Counted from the first letter of the stretch, positions 1 through 7,686 are shown. The stretch: DNA of 13,835 bases from an uncultured Janibacter sp. (GCA_946222495.1 CAMICF010000060.1:1-13835); one strand, 5' to 3'. Numbers and translations: made by a program. The notes: generated from the letters alone by a model not told the origin.

Positions 1-883
1 GGACCGTCATCGTGTCGGTCGAGCTGCTCCGGTCCGGGAAGTCCTTCTCGTACTGGCCGTTGACCAGGGCGCTCGCCGGGACCTCCTTGGTGATGTCGAG
101 CTGGCCCGACTGCACGGCCGTGTAGGCGGCGTTGTTGTCCTTGAAGATCTTGAAGTCGATCTTGTCGGCCTTGCCCTCGAAGTCACCGGAGTAGTCGTCG
201 AACTTGCTCACCTTGATCGACTTGCTCTTGTCCCAGGAGTCGAACTTGTAGGGGCCGGCGCCGATCGGCTTCTCGCCGAAGCCCTCGGGGTCCTTGAAGA
301 AGGCCTTGGGCTGGGGGGCGAAGGCGGTGTAGCCGAGGCGGGTCGGGAAGTCGACGACGGGCTCGGTGGTCTTGACGGTGAAGGTCGTGTCGTCCTTGAC
401 CTTGAGGCCCTTGAGCTCCTTGACCTTCGAGTCCTTGGCGTTGACCTCCTTGAAACCCTCGATCGGCTGCATGAAGTAGGCGGCGCTCTGCGCGTTGGGC
501 CCGTGGGCCGTGTAGTTCCAGGCGTCGACGAAGCTGTCGGCCGTGACGTCGGTGCCGTCGTGGAACTTGTAGCCCTTCTTGATCTTGATCGTGAAGGTCT
601 GGTTGTCGTCCGTCTTGATCGACTCGGCGATGTCGTTCTTGGGCTCGGCCGTCTTGGCGTCGTACTTCACGAGCTTGGCGGTGAGGACGTTGAGCACGTC
701 ACCACCGCAGGTCTCGCTCGTGTTGCCGGCGATGAGCGAGTTCTCGGGGTTGCAGCCCTCATAGCTGAACTCACCGCCCGCCTTGCCGGAACCACCGTCG
801 TCACCGCCGCCGCCACATGCGGTCGCGAGGAGCGCGAATGCGGAGATACTGGCCACTGCCATCGAGCGAGAGTGCACTCGCAT
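1..883 (-). CDS. ABC transporter substrate-binding lipoprotein, peptide/nickel family 5 (3' end outside window)
   Basis: This is the solute receptor of an ABC importer, anchored outside the membrane and probably binding oligopeptides. The visible 294 residues start with a lipoprotein signal: basic residues, a hydrophobic stretch, then A-T-A-Cys with the lipidated cysteine at residue 23, followed by a Gly/Asp/Ser-rich linker. A family-5 pattern follows: a segment near residues 60-80 (LNVLTAKLVKYD), then FTIKIKKGYKFHDGTDVTADSFVDAWNY in short matches around residues 95-125, and GAGPYKFDSW near 205. ATG at 883 is chosen because GGAGGA lies about 7 bases upstream. Family members are usually 520-560 residues, so slightly more than half is present and the frame is open at the left edge. 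It is lysine- and aspartate-rich compared with its Arg/Ala-rich neighbours, which fits an exported and probably well-expressed protein. The permease and ATPase genes, if linked, lie to the left. Substrate cannot be told from the sequence. Confidence 0.9.
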   Translation of the reverse strand, partial: MRVHSRSMAVASISAFALLATACGGGGDDGGSGKAGGEFSYEGCNPENSLIAGNTSETCGGDVLNVLTAKLVKYDAKTAEPKNDIAESIKTDDNQTFTIKIKKGYKFHDGTDVTADSFVDAWNYTAHGPNAQSAAYFMQPIEGFKEVNAKDSKVKELKGLKVKDDTTFTVKTTEPVVDFPTRLGYTAFAPQPKAFFKDPEGFGEKPIGAGPYKFDSWDKSKSIKVSKFDDYSGDFEGKADKIDFKIFKDNNAAYTAVQSGQLDITKEVPASALVNGQYEKDFPDRSSSTDTMTV

Positions 884-1156
884 GGATGTCCTCCTACGTC
901 ATGCCGCCGAGTGGCGGGACTATCGGTGGCCGACGCGTCGGTCCACCCCTGGGCACAGCGCTGGCGCGACTGCTCGTGACATCAAAGGCCAAGAAACGGT
1001 AAAACTCATCGATGTCGTCTGCGGTGAGACACAACTGTGACTCTTTGGAGACCTCCCCGGCACCCCGCGGAGGAGATGCAGGGTTATCCCTCACGCTCCG
1101 CAAGGTTTGCGGAAATCCCCGGACTCACGCGAGGATCCGCCGCTCCCGCCGTCCGG
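884..1156. other. Intergenic region between malQ stop and the transporter lipoprotein start
   Basis: This is the longest gene-free stretch (273 bp). It lies downstream of malQ and upstream of the lipoprotein gene, both on the minus strand, so it should hold the lipoprotein promoter and 5' leader. It is less GC-rich than its flanks around 975-1050. A possible minus-strand -10 (TACCGT, 1001 to 996) has no convincing -35. A perfect inverted repeat sits at 1097-1113 and is listed separately. CACA-AC-TGTG near 1030-1040 is a short dyad. No hairpin followed by a T-run was found for malQ termination. Short plus-strand open frames here have no good ribosome site and run into malQ antisense. Confidence 0.6.
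1097..1113. promoter_or_regulatory. Perfect inverted repeat TCCGCAA-N3-TTGCGGA, candidate operator
   Basis: Two perfect 7-base arms flank a 3-base centre, about 45 bp past the malQ stop and about 215 bp upstream of the lipoprotein ATG. No T-run follows on the minus strand, so an intrinsic terminator is unlikely. The size and symmetry suit a dimeric repressor or activator site for the lipoprotein gene. Which regulator family binds is not known. Confidence 0.4.
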
Positions 1157-3271
1157 TCAGCCACGTCCTGCGGCGCCCGCCACGACGTCGTCGAGGAAAA
1201 GAGGTCGCCGGTCCGGGCCGGCGAGTGGTAGGCGCCAGTTCGGGTACTCCTCGTCCGTCCCCGGCTGGTTGATGGCGCGCACGTCCCCGACGAGGTCGGT
1301 GAGCGCGGTGCCGTGCAGCCGCGCCGGGGTGAGCTCGAGCCACCGGTGCAGCGCGGCCACGACCTCGGGGACGGTCGCGGCGGGGTCCTCGAGCAGGCCA
1401 CGCTCGTGGAGGGCGGCGCGCACGGCGCGGACGCTCCCTTCCTCCGCGGCCCGCTCCTCCTCGACCGGGCGGGCCAGCAGACCGAGGCGCTCGCGGATGG
1501 CCACGTGCTCGAGCTCGAGGTAACCGGCGGTCGGTGGGATGTCGTGGGTGGTCACGGTCGCGAGGCACAGCTCGCGGTAGGCCTCCGGCGGCAGCGGCCG
1601 CCCGTCCTCGCCCCACTCGAACCACACGACGCTCGTCCCGAGCACACCGCGCTCGCGCAGGTGGTCACGCACCCACGGCTCGACGACGCCGAGGTCCTCC
1701 CCGACGACGAGGGCGCCGGCCCGTGCCGCCTCGAGCAGGAGGATCCCGATGAGCGCCTCGTGGTCGTACCGCACGTAGGCACCGTCGCCGGGCTCGTGCC
1801 CCTCGGGCACCCACCACAGCCGGAAGAGGCCGATGATGTGGTCCACCCGGATGCCGCCCGCGTCCCGGAGGACGGCGCGGAGCATGTCGCGGAAGGGGGC
1901 GTACCCCAGCTCCGCGAGCCGGTCCGGTCGCCACGGGGGCTGGGACCAGTTCTGCCCGAGCTGGTTGAACTGGTCCGGCGGGGCGCCGACGTCGATCCCA
2001 CGGGCGAGCGCGGGACCGAGGGCCCAGGAGTCCGCGCCCTCCGGGTGGATCCCCACGGCGAGGTCGGTCACGAGGCCGATGCTCATCCCGGCCGCCCGCA
2101 GCCGCGCCTGCGTCTGCGCGAGCTGGTGGCGCACCACCCACTGGACCCAGACGAGGAAGGCGATCTCCTCGTGGTGCTCCTCGCGGTGCTCCGCGACCGC
2201 ACGGGACCCGGGGTCATGGAGCTCGCTCGGCCAGTCGGTCTCCCACTCGGTCCCGTGGACGCCGGCGAGGCTGCACCAGGTGGCGAGGTCGACGAGTGCC
2301 TGCCCCTCCTCCTCGTGCAGCGCGCGCACGTGCTCGTCGTGGCGAGCACCGAGGTGGCGGAAGGCGATCCGCAGCGCCGCCCGCTTGAGCTCCCAGGCGG
2401 CGTCGCGGTCGATGGTGTCCGCCGCGTTGAGCTCCTGGGCCCGGCCCGCGAGCGCCTCGATCTCCGCGCGTGCCGCTGCCGGCAGCGCGTCCGCGTCCGG
2501 CAGCGAGCGGAGGTCGACGTAGATCGGGTTGACGAAACGACGCGATGTCGGGAGGTAGGGCGAGGGCTCCATCGGAGCGACCGGCTCGGCCGCGTGGAGC
2601 GGGTTGACGAGGACGAAGTGGGCGTCGTGCCGGTCGGCGGCCCACGCGCCGAGGGTGGCGAGGTCCCCCAGGTCGCCGATGCCCTGGCTGCCCCTGCTGC
2701 GCACCTGGTACAGCTGCATCATCAGACCGCCGCGGGGCGCCTCCCGCACGGCATCCGGCAGCTCCAGACGGACGGGGACGGTGACGAGGACCGCCCGCTC
2801 GCTGCCGGGCACCATCGACGGCAGGTCCGGGGTGGCGACGAGCGCGTGCCAGCCGAGGGGCAGGTCGCCCGGGATCTCGAAGGCGGCCTCCCCCACGAGC
2901 TGTCCCTCGACGTCGACCGGCTCGACGACGTGCTCGAGCTGCTCGAGGTCGCGGCGCTCACCCCCTTCGCACTCGACGGCCAGGGAGACGCCGGTGCCGT
3001 GCGGGAGGTGGACGAGGACGCGGGTGGCCGCGCCGACCCGCTGGACCACCGTGGGTGCGAGGGTGCGGCGCCACGGGAGGGTGCGCGTCCGCTCGAGGCT
3101 CGCCGCGAGCGCGTCGTCGTCCCCGTCCGCGCCGGCCGCGCCCATCGCCGACAGGACGGCCCGCAGCGACGAGTCGGGGACCGTGCGGTGCTCACCACGC
3201 CAGTCCCACCACTCGGTGGAGACGCCCGAGGCCTCGGCCAGCTCGTGCAGCAACGTGGTCGCGTCGGTCAC
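1157..3271 (-). CDS. malQ: 4-alpha-glucanotransferase (amylomaltase)
   Basis: This cytoplasmic GH77 enzyme transfers alpha-1,4-glucan segments between maltodextrins in maltose and glycogen breakdown. From the GTG at 3271 it is 704 residues, close to the long actinobacterial MalQ form with an extra N-terminal domain (about residues 1-180). The GH77 core begins around the QVRSRGSQGIGDLGDL motif. Catalytic residues are visible: nucleophile Asp477 in GGIRVDHIIG, acid/base Glu525 in GEDLG, and Asp577 in TTHDIPP. The substrate-loop motif FNQLGQNWSQPPW is also present. The frame is open back to a GTG at 3343, but that start would overlap the divergent pirin gene and add 24 unconserved residues. GTG 3271 gives the family-like opening VTDATTLLHELAEASGV. 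Ribosome-site evidence is weak (GGGCGG only). No other maltose genes are in view. Confidence 0.95.
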   Translation of the reverse strand: MTDATTLLHELAEASGVSTEWWDWRGEHRTVPDSSLRAVLSAMGAAGADGDDDALAASLERTRTLPWRRTLAPTVVQRVGAATRVLVHLPHGTGVSLAVECEGGERRDLEQLEHVVEPVDVEGQLVGEAAFEIPGDLPLGWHALVATPDLPSMVPGSERAVLVTVPVRLELPDAVREAPRGGLMMQLYQVRSRGSQGIGDLGDLATLGAWAADRHDAHFVLVNPLHAAEPVAPMEPSPYLPTSRRFVNPIYVDLRSLPDADALPAAARAEIEALAGRAQELNAADTIDRDAAWELKRAALRIAFRHLGARHDEHVRALHEEEGQALVDLATWCSLAGVHGTEWETDWPSELHDPGSRAVAEHREEHHEEIAFLVWVQWVVRHQLAQTQARLRAAGMSIGLVTDLAVGIHPEGADSWALGPALARGIDVGAPPDQFNQLGQNWSQPPWRPDRLAELGYAPFRDMLRAVLRDAGGIRVDHIIGLFRLWWVPEGHEPGDGAYVRYDHEALIGILLLEAARAGALVVGEDLGVVEPWVRDHLRERGVLGTSVVWFEWGEDGRPLPPEAYRELCLATVTTHDIPPTAGYLELEHVAIRERLGLLARPVEEERAAEEGSVRAVRAALHERGLLEDPAATVPEVVAALHRWLELTPARLHGTALTDLVGDVRAINQPGTDEEYPNWRLPLAGPDRRPLFLDDVVAGAAGRG

Positions 3272-3308
3272 GCCGCCCAGACTGCTGCAGTCCCGCGTGC
3301 CGTGTCCA

Positions 3309-3337
3309 CCGCGCCCCGGCGCGGGTAGCGTGAGGTG
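3309..3337 (+). promoter_or_regulatory. Leaderless promoter of the pirin gene with abutting inverted repeat
   Basis: TAGCGT at 3326-3331 fits the actinobacterial TANNNT -10 and lies exactly at -12 to -7 of the GTG at 3338, so the transcript would start on the start codon. No recognisable -35 was found. A 16-bp inverted repeat (CCGCGCC-CC-GGCGCGG, 3309-3324) ends one base before the -10 box and could be an operator, though GC-rich dyads also arise by chance. The whole malQ-pirin divergent gap is only 66 bp, so malQ control may overlap it. Confidence 0.55.
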
Positions 3338-4273
3338 GTGCACGATCTCCAGATCCTCACGCCACGCGAGGTGCCGCTGGGCGGACCACGGGCCATGCCC
3401 GTGCGACGCACCATCCCCTCACGGGCCCGCTCCCTCGTCGGCGCGTGGTGCTTCCTCGACCACTACGGGCCCGACGACGTCTCGACCACCGGCGGCATGC
3501 AGGTGCCCCGTCACCCGCACACCGCGCTGGCCACGGTGTCGTGGCTCTTCACCGGCGAGATCGAGCACCGGGACTCCACGGGCGTCCACGCGGTCGTCCG
3601 CCCGGGCGAGCTCAACCTCATGACGGCCGGCCGGGGGGTGAGCCACTCCGAGTTCTCCACCCCGGAGACGACGACCCTCCACGGGGTGCAGCTGTGGTTC
3701 GCCCTCCCGGAGCGCGAGCGGGACATCGCGCCGTCCTTCGTCCACCACGTCCCCGAGCCGATGTACGTGCCGAGCGGCATCGCCCGGGTCTTCCTCGGCA
3801 GCCTCCTCGGGATCGAGTCCCCCATCCCCACCGCGACACCGCTGCTCGGCGCGGAGCTGCTCCTCGACGCCGACGCCGAGACCGTGCTCGATGTCCCCGA
3901 GGGCCACGAGCACGCCGTGCTCCTCGACGACGGGGACATCACGGTCGACGGGCGGACGGTGGAGCCCCACGAGGTCGGGTACGTCTCCCCCGGCCGCTCC
4001 CGGATCACGCTTCGATCGGCCGGCGGGGCACGCCTGCTCGTCATCGGCGGCGAGCCCCTCGGCGAGCGGATCGTCATGTGGTGGAACTTCGTCGGCCGCA
4101 GCCACGACGACATCGTCGGTGCGCGCGAGCGGTGGACGGCGGAGATCGCCGGCGAGCCCGTGGCCGCCGACCCGGTGACCGGTGGCGAGCGCTTCGGACC
4201 CTTCCCCGAGGGGCAGCCCGCCGCCCTTCCCGCTCCCGGGCTGCCCGGCGGCCGTCTGCGACCGAGGGGCTGA
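3338..4273 (+). CDS. Pirin family protein (bicupin, metal-binding)
   Basis: Pirins are cytoplasmic two-cupin proteins with one mononuclear metal site in the N-terminal cupin. Some are quercetin 2,3-dioxygenases and others are redox or regulatory partners, so the reaction here is open. The metal ligands are all visible: His59 and His61 in PRHPHTALATVSW, and His103 and Glu105 in GVSHSEFS. The N-terminal marker FLDHYGP (39-45) is also present. The C-terminal cupin runs from about 165 to 235 (HEHAVLLDDGDITVDG, then RLLVIGGEPLGE), and the end matches the pirin C-domain MWWNFVGRS. The length of 311 residues is normal. Two tandem GTG codons (3335 and 3338) could start it. The second is preferred because the -10 box is placed exactly for a leaderless start there, and no ribosome site is present for either. 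The next gene starts one base after this stop. Confidence 0.93.
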   Translation: MHDLQILTPREVPLGGPRAMPVRRTIPSRARSLVGAWCFLDHYGPDDVSTTGGMQVPRHPHTALATVSWLFTGEIEHRDSTGVHAVVRPGELNLMTAGRGVSHSEFSTPETTTLHGVQLWFALPERERDIAPSFVHHVPEPMYVPSGIARVFLGSLLGIESPIPTATPLLGAELLLDADAETVLDVPEGHEHAVLLDDGDITVDGRTVEPHEVGYVSPGRSRITLRSAGGARLLVIGGEPLGERIVMWWNFVGRSHDDIVGARERWTAEIAGEPVAADPVTGGERFGPFPEGQPAALPAPGLPGGRLRPRG

Positions 4274-4274
4274 C

Positions 4275-4970
4275 GTGCCCATCCACCGACCCGTCGTCCG
4301 CACCGTCTTCGTCCACGGGCGAGGGCGCACCGGCCCGAGCGCGTGGCCGCTCTTCGCCACCGAGGAGAACCCGGACCACGTCTTCCTCCAGCGCACCTGC
4401 CCCGCGGACCAGCCCGAGCGGGACGCGGACCGCGTCATCGACGCCCTCGGCGGTCGCGGCCACGTCGTCGCGCACTCCTACGGCACGATCACGGGCATGC
4501 TTGCGGCGCAACGCCGCCCGGACCGGCTGCGGAGCCTCGTGCTCCTCGAGCCGGCGTGCTTCGACGTCGCGCGGGGAGGCCGCCACGTGGAGCGGCACAT
4601 CAGTGCCCTCGCCCCGGTCTTCGCCCTCGCCGACGACCCCGACGTCGACGGCCGCGAGTTCCTCCAGCGGTTCGCCGCCGGCCTGGGCTCGTCCTCGCTG
4701 GAGCTCGACCCGAGCACCTGCGAGGAGGTGGCGGCGCGGGTCCGCGCGACGCCCGCCCCGTGGGAGGTCTCCCTGCGCACCGACACCCCGCGGCTCGTCC
4801 CGACCCTCGTCGTGACGAGCGACCGCTGGCCGGTCTACACGGAGGTCGCGGAGGCCCTGGCGGCGAAGGGGGCCGAGCACCTCGTCCTCCCTGGCGCCGG
4901 CCACCGGCCGCAGGACGAGGAGGAGACCCGCGCGACCATCGACCGGTTCCAGGCCCAGCACTCCCGCTGA
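4275..4970 (+). CDS. Alpha/beta-fold hydrolase
   Basis: This is a small serine hydrolase of the alpha/beta fold, substrate unknown, probably cytoplasmic because no signal peptide is seen. The 231 residues include the oxyanion-loop motif FVHGRG near residues 12-17, the nucleophile elbow AHSYGT with Ser68, a strand VTSDRWP around 180 that may supply the acid, and the catalytic His210 in GAGHRPQ. The GTG at 4275 has GAGGGG just upstream and lies one base past the pirin stop, so the two are probably co-transcribed and translationally coupled. Longer in-frame starts inside the pirin gene are unlikely. The lid region between the nucleophile and the His is short, which gives no substrate clue. Pairing with pirin suggests linked aromatic or ester chemistry, but that is only inference. 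Confidence 0.85.
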   Translation: MPIHRPVVRTVFVHGRGRTGPSAWPLFATEENPDHVFLQRTCPADQPERDADRVIDALGGRGHVVAHSYGTITGMLAAQRRPDRLRSLVLLEPACFDVARGGRHVERHISALAPVFALADDPDVDGREFLQRFAAGLGSSSLELDPSTCEEVAARVRATPAPWEVSLRTDTPRLVPTLVVTSDRWPVYTEVAEALAAKGAEHLVLPGAGHRPQDEEETRATIDRFQAQHSR

Positions 4971-4984
4971 GCCCCGCTGAGCCC
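4963..4984. repeat. Tandem 10-bp duplication at the hydrolase stop codon
   Basis: CCCGCTGAGCCC occurs at 4963-4974 and again at 4973-4984, a 10-bp period. The first copy contains the real TGA stop and the second copies it out of frame. It is probably a replication-slippage duplication with little effect. Confidence 0.6.
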
Positions 4985-4992
4985 TCGTGGGC
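4981..4992. terminator. Short hairpin between convergent genes
   Basis: GCCC-TCGT-GGGC forms a 4-bp stem with a tetraloop. It fills the space between the convergent hydrolase and stress-protein stops. There is no T-run on either side. It could slow polymerase from both directions but is weak evidence for a terminator. Confidence 0.2.
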
Positions 4993-5904
4993 CTAGCGCT
5001 GGTGGAGGACCGCCACGGGGCACGTGGCACGGCCGAGGACGCGCTGGGAGACCGAGCCGAGGAGCATCCCGCGGAAGCCGCCACGACCACGGGAGCCGAC
5101 GACGAGCAGGTCCGCCCCCTGGGCCACGGAGACGAGGGTGTCGGCGGCCCGGCCGTGGTGCACCTCGACGGTCACCTCGATCTCGGGGTGCGCCTCCCGG
5201 TCCTCGGCGATGGTCCGCTCGGCCATGCCCCGGTACCGCTGGTCCACGGTCTCCCACTCGGACGACCCGGGCTCGGTGACGACGACGCCGTTCTCCACCT
5301 CGACGTTCCACGAGGTGACGGTCGTGACCGTCTTGCCACGGAGCGCGGCGGCCGCGAGCGCGTGCCGGAAGGCGAGCCGGCTGTGCTCGCTGCCGTCGAT
5401 GCCGACGACCACCCGGCCGTCGCCGGAGGTCTCCGCGTCGTCGGGGACGAGGACCACCGGGCACGGCGCGTGCGCGACGACGCTGAGCGAGGTCGTGCCG
5501 AGGACGATCCGCTCGGCCCGGGACTTGCGGGCGGAGCCCACGACGAGGAGCTGCGCGTCGTCGGCGGCATTGAGCAGGGCCCCGGCCGGCGCACCCGTGG
5601 GCAGGGCCGTGCTCACGGCGAGGTCCGGGTTGGCGGTCCTCGCCCGCTCCTCCCCGGCGGAGACGATGCGCATCGCCTCCTGCTCGACCCGGTCGACGAT
5701 GTCGGGGCTCGTGAGCAGCTCCCCGTACGCCGACAGCGGCGTCCCGAGGTCCACCGCGTGGACGAGGTGGAGCGGTGCGGCCACGGCCCGCGCCTCGGCG
5801 GCGGCCCAGTCGATGACGGCGGGGTCCCGGTGGCCACCGTCCAGAGCGGCGACCACGGCCCCGGCAGGGGTCGGGCTGTCATGGGTATCAGCGTCGATGC
5901 TCAT
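4993..5904 (-). CDS. Universal stress protein, two tandem UspA domains
   Basis: Tandem UspA proteins bind ATP in many cases and help actinobacteria during hypoxia, dormancy and other stress. The 303 residues split into domain 1 (about 14-153) and domain 2 (about 164-300). Domain 2 has an intact nucleotide motif G-2x-G-9x-G-S (Gly270, Gly273, Gly283, Ser284) and the strand VVVGIDGS with Asp170. In domain 1 the matching stretch has Gly123 and Gly136 but Arg126 where the second glycine should be, so ATP binding there may be lost. ATG 5904 has AGGTGGGA about 9 bases upstream. It follows the deaminase gene by 25 bases on the same strand, so the two probably share a transcript starting at the deaminase promoter. 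The gene ends with TAG, facing the hydrolase. Confidence 0.93.
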   Translation of the reverse strand: MSIDADTHDSPTPAGAVVAALDGGHRDPAVIDWAAAEARAVAAPLHLVHAVDLGTPLSAYGELLTSPDIVDRVEQEAMRIVSAGEERARTANPDLAVSTALPTGAPAGALLNAADDAQLLVVGSARKSRAERIVLGTTSLSVVAHAPCPVVLVPDDAETSGDGRVVVGIDGSEHSRLAFRHALAAAALRGKTVTTVTSWNVEVENGVVVTEPGSSEWETVDQRYRGMAERTIAEDREAHPEIEVTVEVHHGRAADTLVSVAQGADLLVVGSRGRGGFRGMLLGSVSQRVLGRATCPVAVLHQR

Positions 5905-5929
5905 GCCTCAGCATCCCACCTCGACGTGC

Positions 5930-6385
5930 TCAGGACCAGTGGGTCAGGCCATGTCGATCGTGCGATCCTCCCGGCCACACCGCACGGATGATCCCGGCAG
6001 CGGCCAGGGCCTTGCGGCACCCCGGGCACGGGGGGTCGGTGATGTAGGCCGTCGCACCCTTCGTGTCCCTCGTGGCGAAGAGCAGGGCGTTGACCTCGGC
6101 GTGGATCGCGATGCAGAAGCCGGGGGTCCCGGGACGGTCGTAGTCACCCAGCCCGGGGATGACGTCGTAGTCGAGCCGCCCACGGGGACAGGCTCCCTCG
6201 AGACAGTCCGGCTCGCCCGGGGCTGCGCCGTTGTACCCGGTCGCGATGATCCGGTGGTCGATCGTCAGGACGGCGCCGACCCGACGACGGGTGCACTTGG
6301 CCCGCGCCGCGACGGCGGTCGCGATCCCGAGGAAGTATTCGTCCCAGGTGGGCACGCTCGCAGCAGGGACGGGGGTCTCGGGCAT
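5930..6385 (-). CDS. dCMP/cytidine deaminase family protein (zinc-dependent)
   Basis: The protein looks like deoxycytidylate deaminase, which turns dCMP into dUMP for dTTP synthesis. The zinc site is complete: His95 and Glu97 in IHAEVNAL, and Cys120 and Cys123 in PPCPGC. The N-terminal part TWDEYFLGIATAVAARAKC and the GYNGAAPGEPDC segment are typical of the dCMP deaminase/ComEB group, which often has a second zinc formed by cysteines in this region (Cys61, Cys66 and Cys91 are available). The length of 151 residues is normal. ATG 6385 has no Shine-Dalgarno but sits six bases after TAGGAT, which fits a leaderless start. It leads a likely two-gene unit with the stress protein. A related deaminase acting on another base-containing substrate cannot be excluded. 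Confidence 0.88.
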   Translation of the reverse strand: MPETPVPAASVPTWDEYFLGIATAVAARAKCTRRRVGAVLTIDHRIIATGYNGAAPGEPDCLEGACPRGRLDYDVIPGLGDYDRPGTPGFCIAIHAEVNALLFATRDTKGATAYITDPPCPGCRKALAAAGIIRAVWPGGSHDRHGLTHWS

Positions 6386-6391
6386 GCAGTG

Positions 6392-6397
6392 ATCCTA
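6392..6397 (-). promoter_or_regulatory. Leaderless -10 box of the deaminase gene
   Basis: TAGGAT on the minus strand lies at exactly -12 to -7 of the ATG at 6385. No clear -35 is visible. With no ribosome-binding sequence before the ATG, the transcript most likely begins on the start codon. Confidence 0.55.
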
Positions 6398-6425
6398 GGC
6401 GGAGTCCACCACCTGGCCGTGCGAG

Positions 6426-6451
6426 CACACCGCCACGCGGGGTGATAGACC
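6426..6451 (+). promoter_or_regulatory. Probable leaderless promoter of the MFS gene with imperfect inverted repeat
   Basis: TAGACC at 6446-6451 is a near-consensus -10, at -13 to -8 of the ATG at 6459. Just upstream, CACACCGC-CAC-GCGGGGTG (6426-6444, 7 of 8 pairs) stops one base before it and may be an operator. The divergent gap with the deaminase is 73 bp. Confidence 0.4.
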
Positions 6452-6458
6452 CGACCTG

Positions 6459-7670
6459 ATGAGCAGCCACGACGAGACCCGGCCCGGCCCTCCCTTCCCC
6501 GCGGTGGTGATCCTCGTCGGCGTCGCGCTCATCTCGATCAACCTCCGTCCGGGAGCGACGTCCGTCGGCCCGCTCCTCGAGGAGATCAGCGCCGGGCTCG
6601 CCCTCAGCCCGACCGTCGCGGGCGTCCTCACGGCGCTGCCGGGGTTCGCCTTCGCCGTGGCCGGCGCCGGGGCCGTCGGGCTGGCCCGACGGGTCGGCCT
6701 GTCCAAGGGCATCACGCTCGGGATCGCCGCCCTCGTCGTCACGCTCCTCGCCCGCGTGCTCACGGACTCGTCGTTCGTCTTCGTCGTCCTCAGCGCCATC
6801 GGCCTCGCGGGGGCCGGGCTGGGCAATGTCCTCGTCCCGGCGTGGATCAAGCGCCACTCCCGCGACGGCGGGGTCCGGCTGATGACGATCTACAGCATGG
6901 GGCTGACCGTGGGTGGCGCCGTCGGTCCCCTCGTCTCCTCGCCCCTCGCCGAGGTCGCCCCCGGCGAGTGGCGCGGAGCGCTGGCCCTCTGGGGTCTCGT
7001 CGCCCTCGCCGCGCTCCTCCCCTGGCTCGTCATCAGCGTCCGCGACCGCGTCCACCGTCGCACCGACAGCGTCGTCAACGGGCGGATGATCCACTCCCCC
7101 ACGGCGATCGCCCTCACCGCCCTCTTCGGGGTGCAGTCGATGAATGCCTACGTCCAGTTCGGCTGGCTGCCGCAGATCTACCGTGACGCCGGCCTGCCCG
7201 CCGCGAGCGCCGGTGCCCTCACCTCCATCGTCGCCGGGCTCGGAATCCTCGGTGGGCTGCTCATGCCCTCCGTCATCGACCGCAGCCGCGACCTCTCGCG
7301 CTGGCTCGTCGGCTTCGGCGCGCTGGCCATCGCCGGATACCTCGGCCTGCTCGTCGCGCCGACGACCCTGCCCTGGCTGTGGGCGATCTTCCTCGGCCTG
7401 TCCGGCTTCGCCTTCCCCACGGCGATCTCCCTCATCACGGCGCGGACGAGGGACCCGCAGGTCACGGCCCAGCTGTCCGGGTTCGTCCAGCCGGTCGGCT
7501 ACCTGCTCGCCGGGGCCGGCCCGCTGCTCGTCGGGACCATCCACGCGCTCACCGGCGGATGGACCGTCGTGCTCGCGCTCCTCATGACGAGCGGGCTCGG
7601 CATCGCCTGGTTCGGCCTGCGGGTGGCCCGGCCGGTCTTCGTCGACGACGAGATGGCGAAGGGCGTCTGA
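6459..7670 (+). CDS. MFS transporter, CynX/NimT (cyanate/nitroimidazole-type) family
   Basis: This is an integral membrane major-facilitator protein of 403 residues with about 12 hydrophobic helices, split by a charged cytoplasmic loop near 190-215 (VRDRVHRRTDS). The first helix contains the family signature NLRP (residues 28-31) followed by GATSVGPLL. The second helix begins after LSPTVAGVLTALPGFAFA, and the loop ARRVGLSKG fits the CynX/YeaN group. Members have been linked to cyanate transport and to 2-nitroimidazole efflux, but most are uncharacterised, so the substrate is unknown. No cyanase gene is nearby. ATG 6459 has no Shine-Dalgarno and is preceded by a -10-like TAGACC. It converges with thiE, 16 bases apart. 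Confidence 0.9.
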   Translation: MSSHDETRPGPPFPAVVILVGVALISINLRPGATSVGPLLEEISAGLALSPTVAGVLTALPGFAFAVAGAGAVGLARRVGLSKGITLGIAALVVTLLARVLTDSSFVFVVLSAIGLAGAGLGNVLVPAWIKRHSRDGGVRLMTIYSMGLTVGGAVGPLVSSPLAEVAPGEWRGALALWGLVALAALLPWLVISVRDRVHRRTDSVVNGRMIHSPTAIALTALFGVQSMNAYVQFGWLPQIYRDAGLPAASAGALTSIVAGLGILGGLLMPSVIDRSRDLSRWLVGFGALAIAGYLGLLVAPTTLPWLWAIFLGLSGFAFPTAISLITARTRDPQVTAQLSGFVQPVGYLLAGAGPLLVGTIHALTGGWTVVLALLMTSGLGIAWFGLRVARPVFVDDEMAKGV

Positions 7671-7686
7671 GTCGCCCGGTCGCCGC

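Noticed and set aside
1076..1231. Small plus-strand ORF at 1076 with GGAGGAG right before the ATG
   Set aside because: The purine-rich run touches the ATG, leaving no workable spacing. The frame then runs antisense into malQ and encodes an Arg/Ser-rich peptide with no features.
1313..3328. 671-codon plus-strand open frame opposite malQ
   Set aside because: It is antisense to a clear MalQ with all catalytic residues. Its Arg/Val/Glu/Gly-rich composition is typical of a shadow frame in very GC-rich DNA, and no domain is recognisable.
3272..3343. 24-residue N-terminal extension of MalQ from GTG 3343
   Set aside because: It would overlap the start of the divergent pirin gene and its promoter, and the residues look unlike any MalQ N-terminus.
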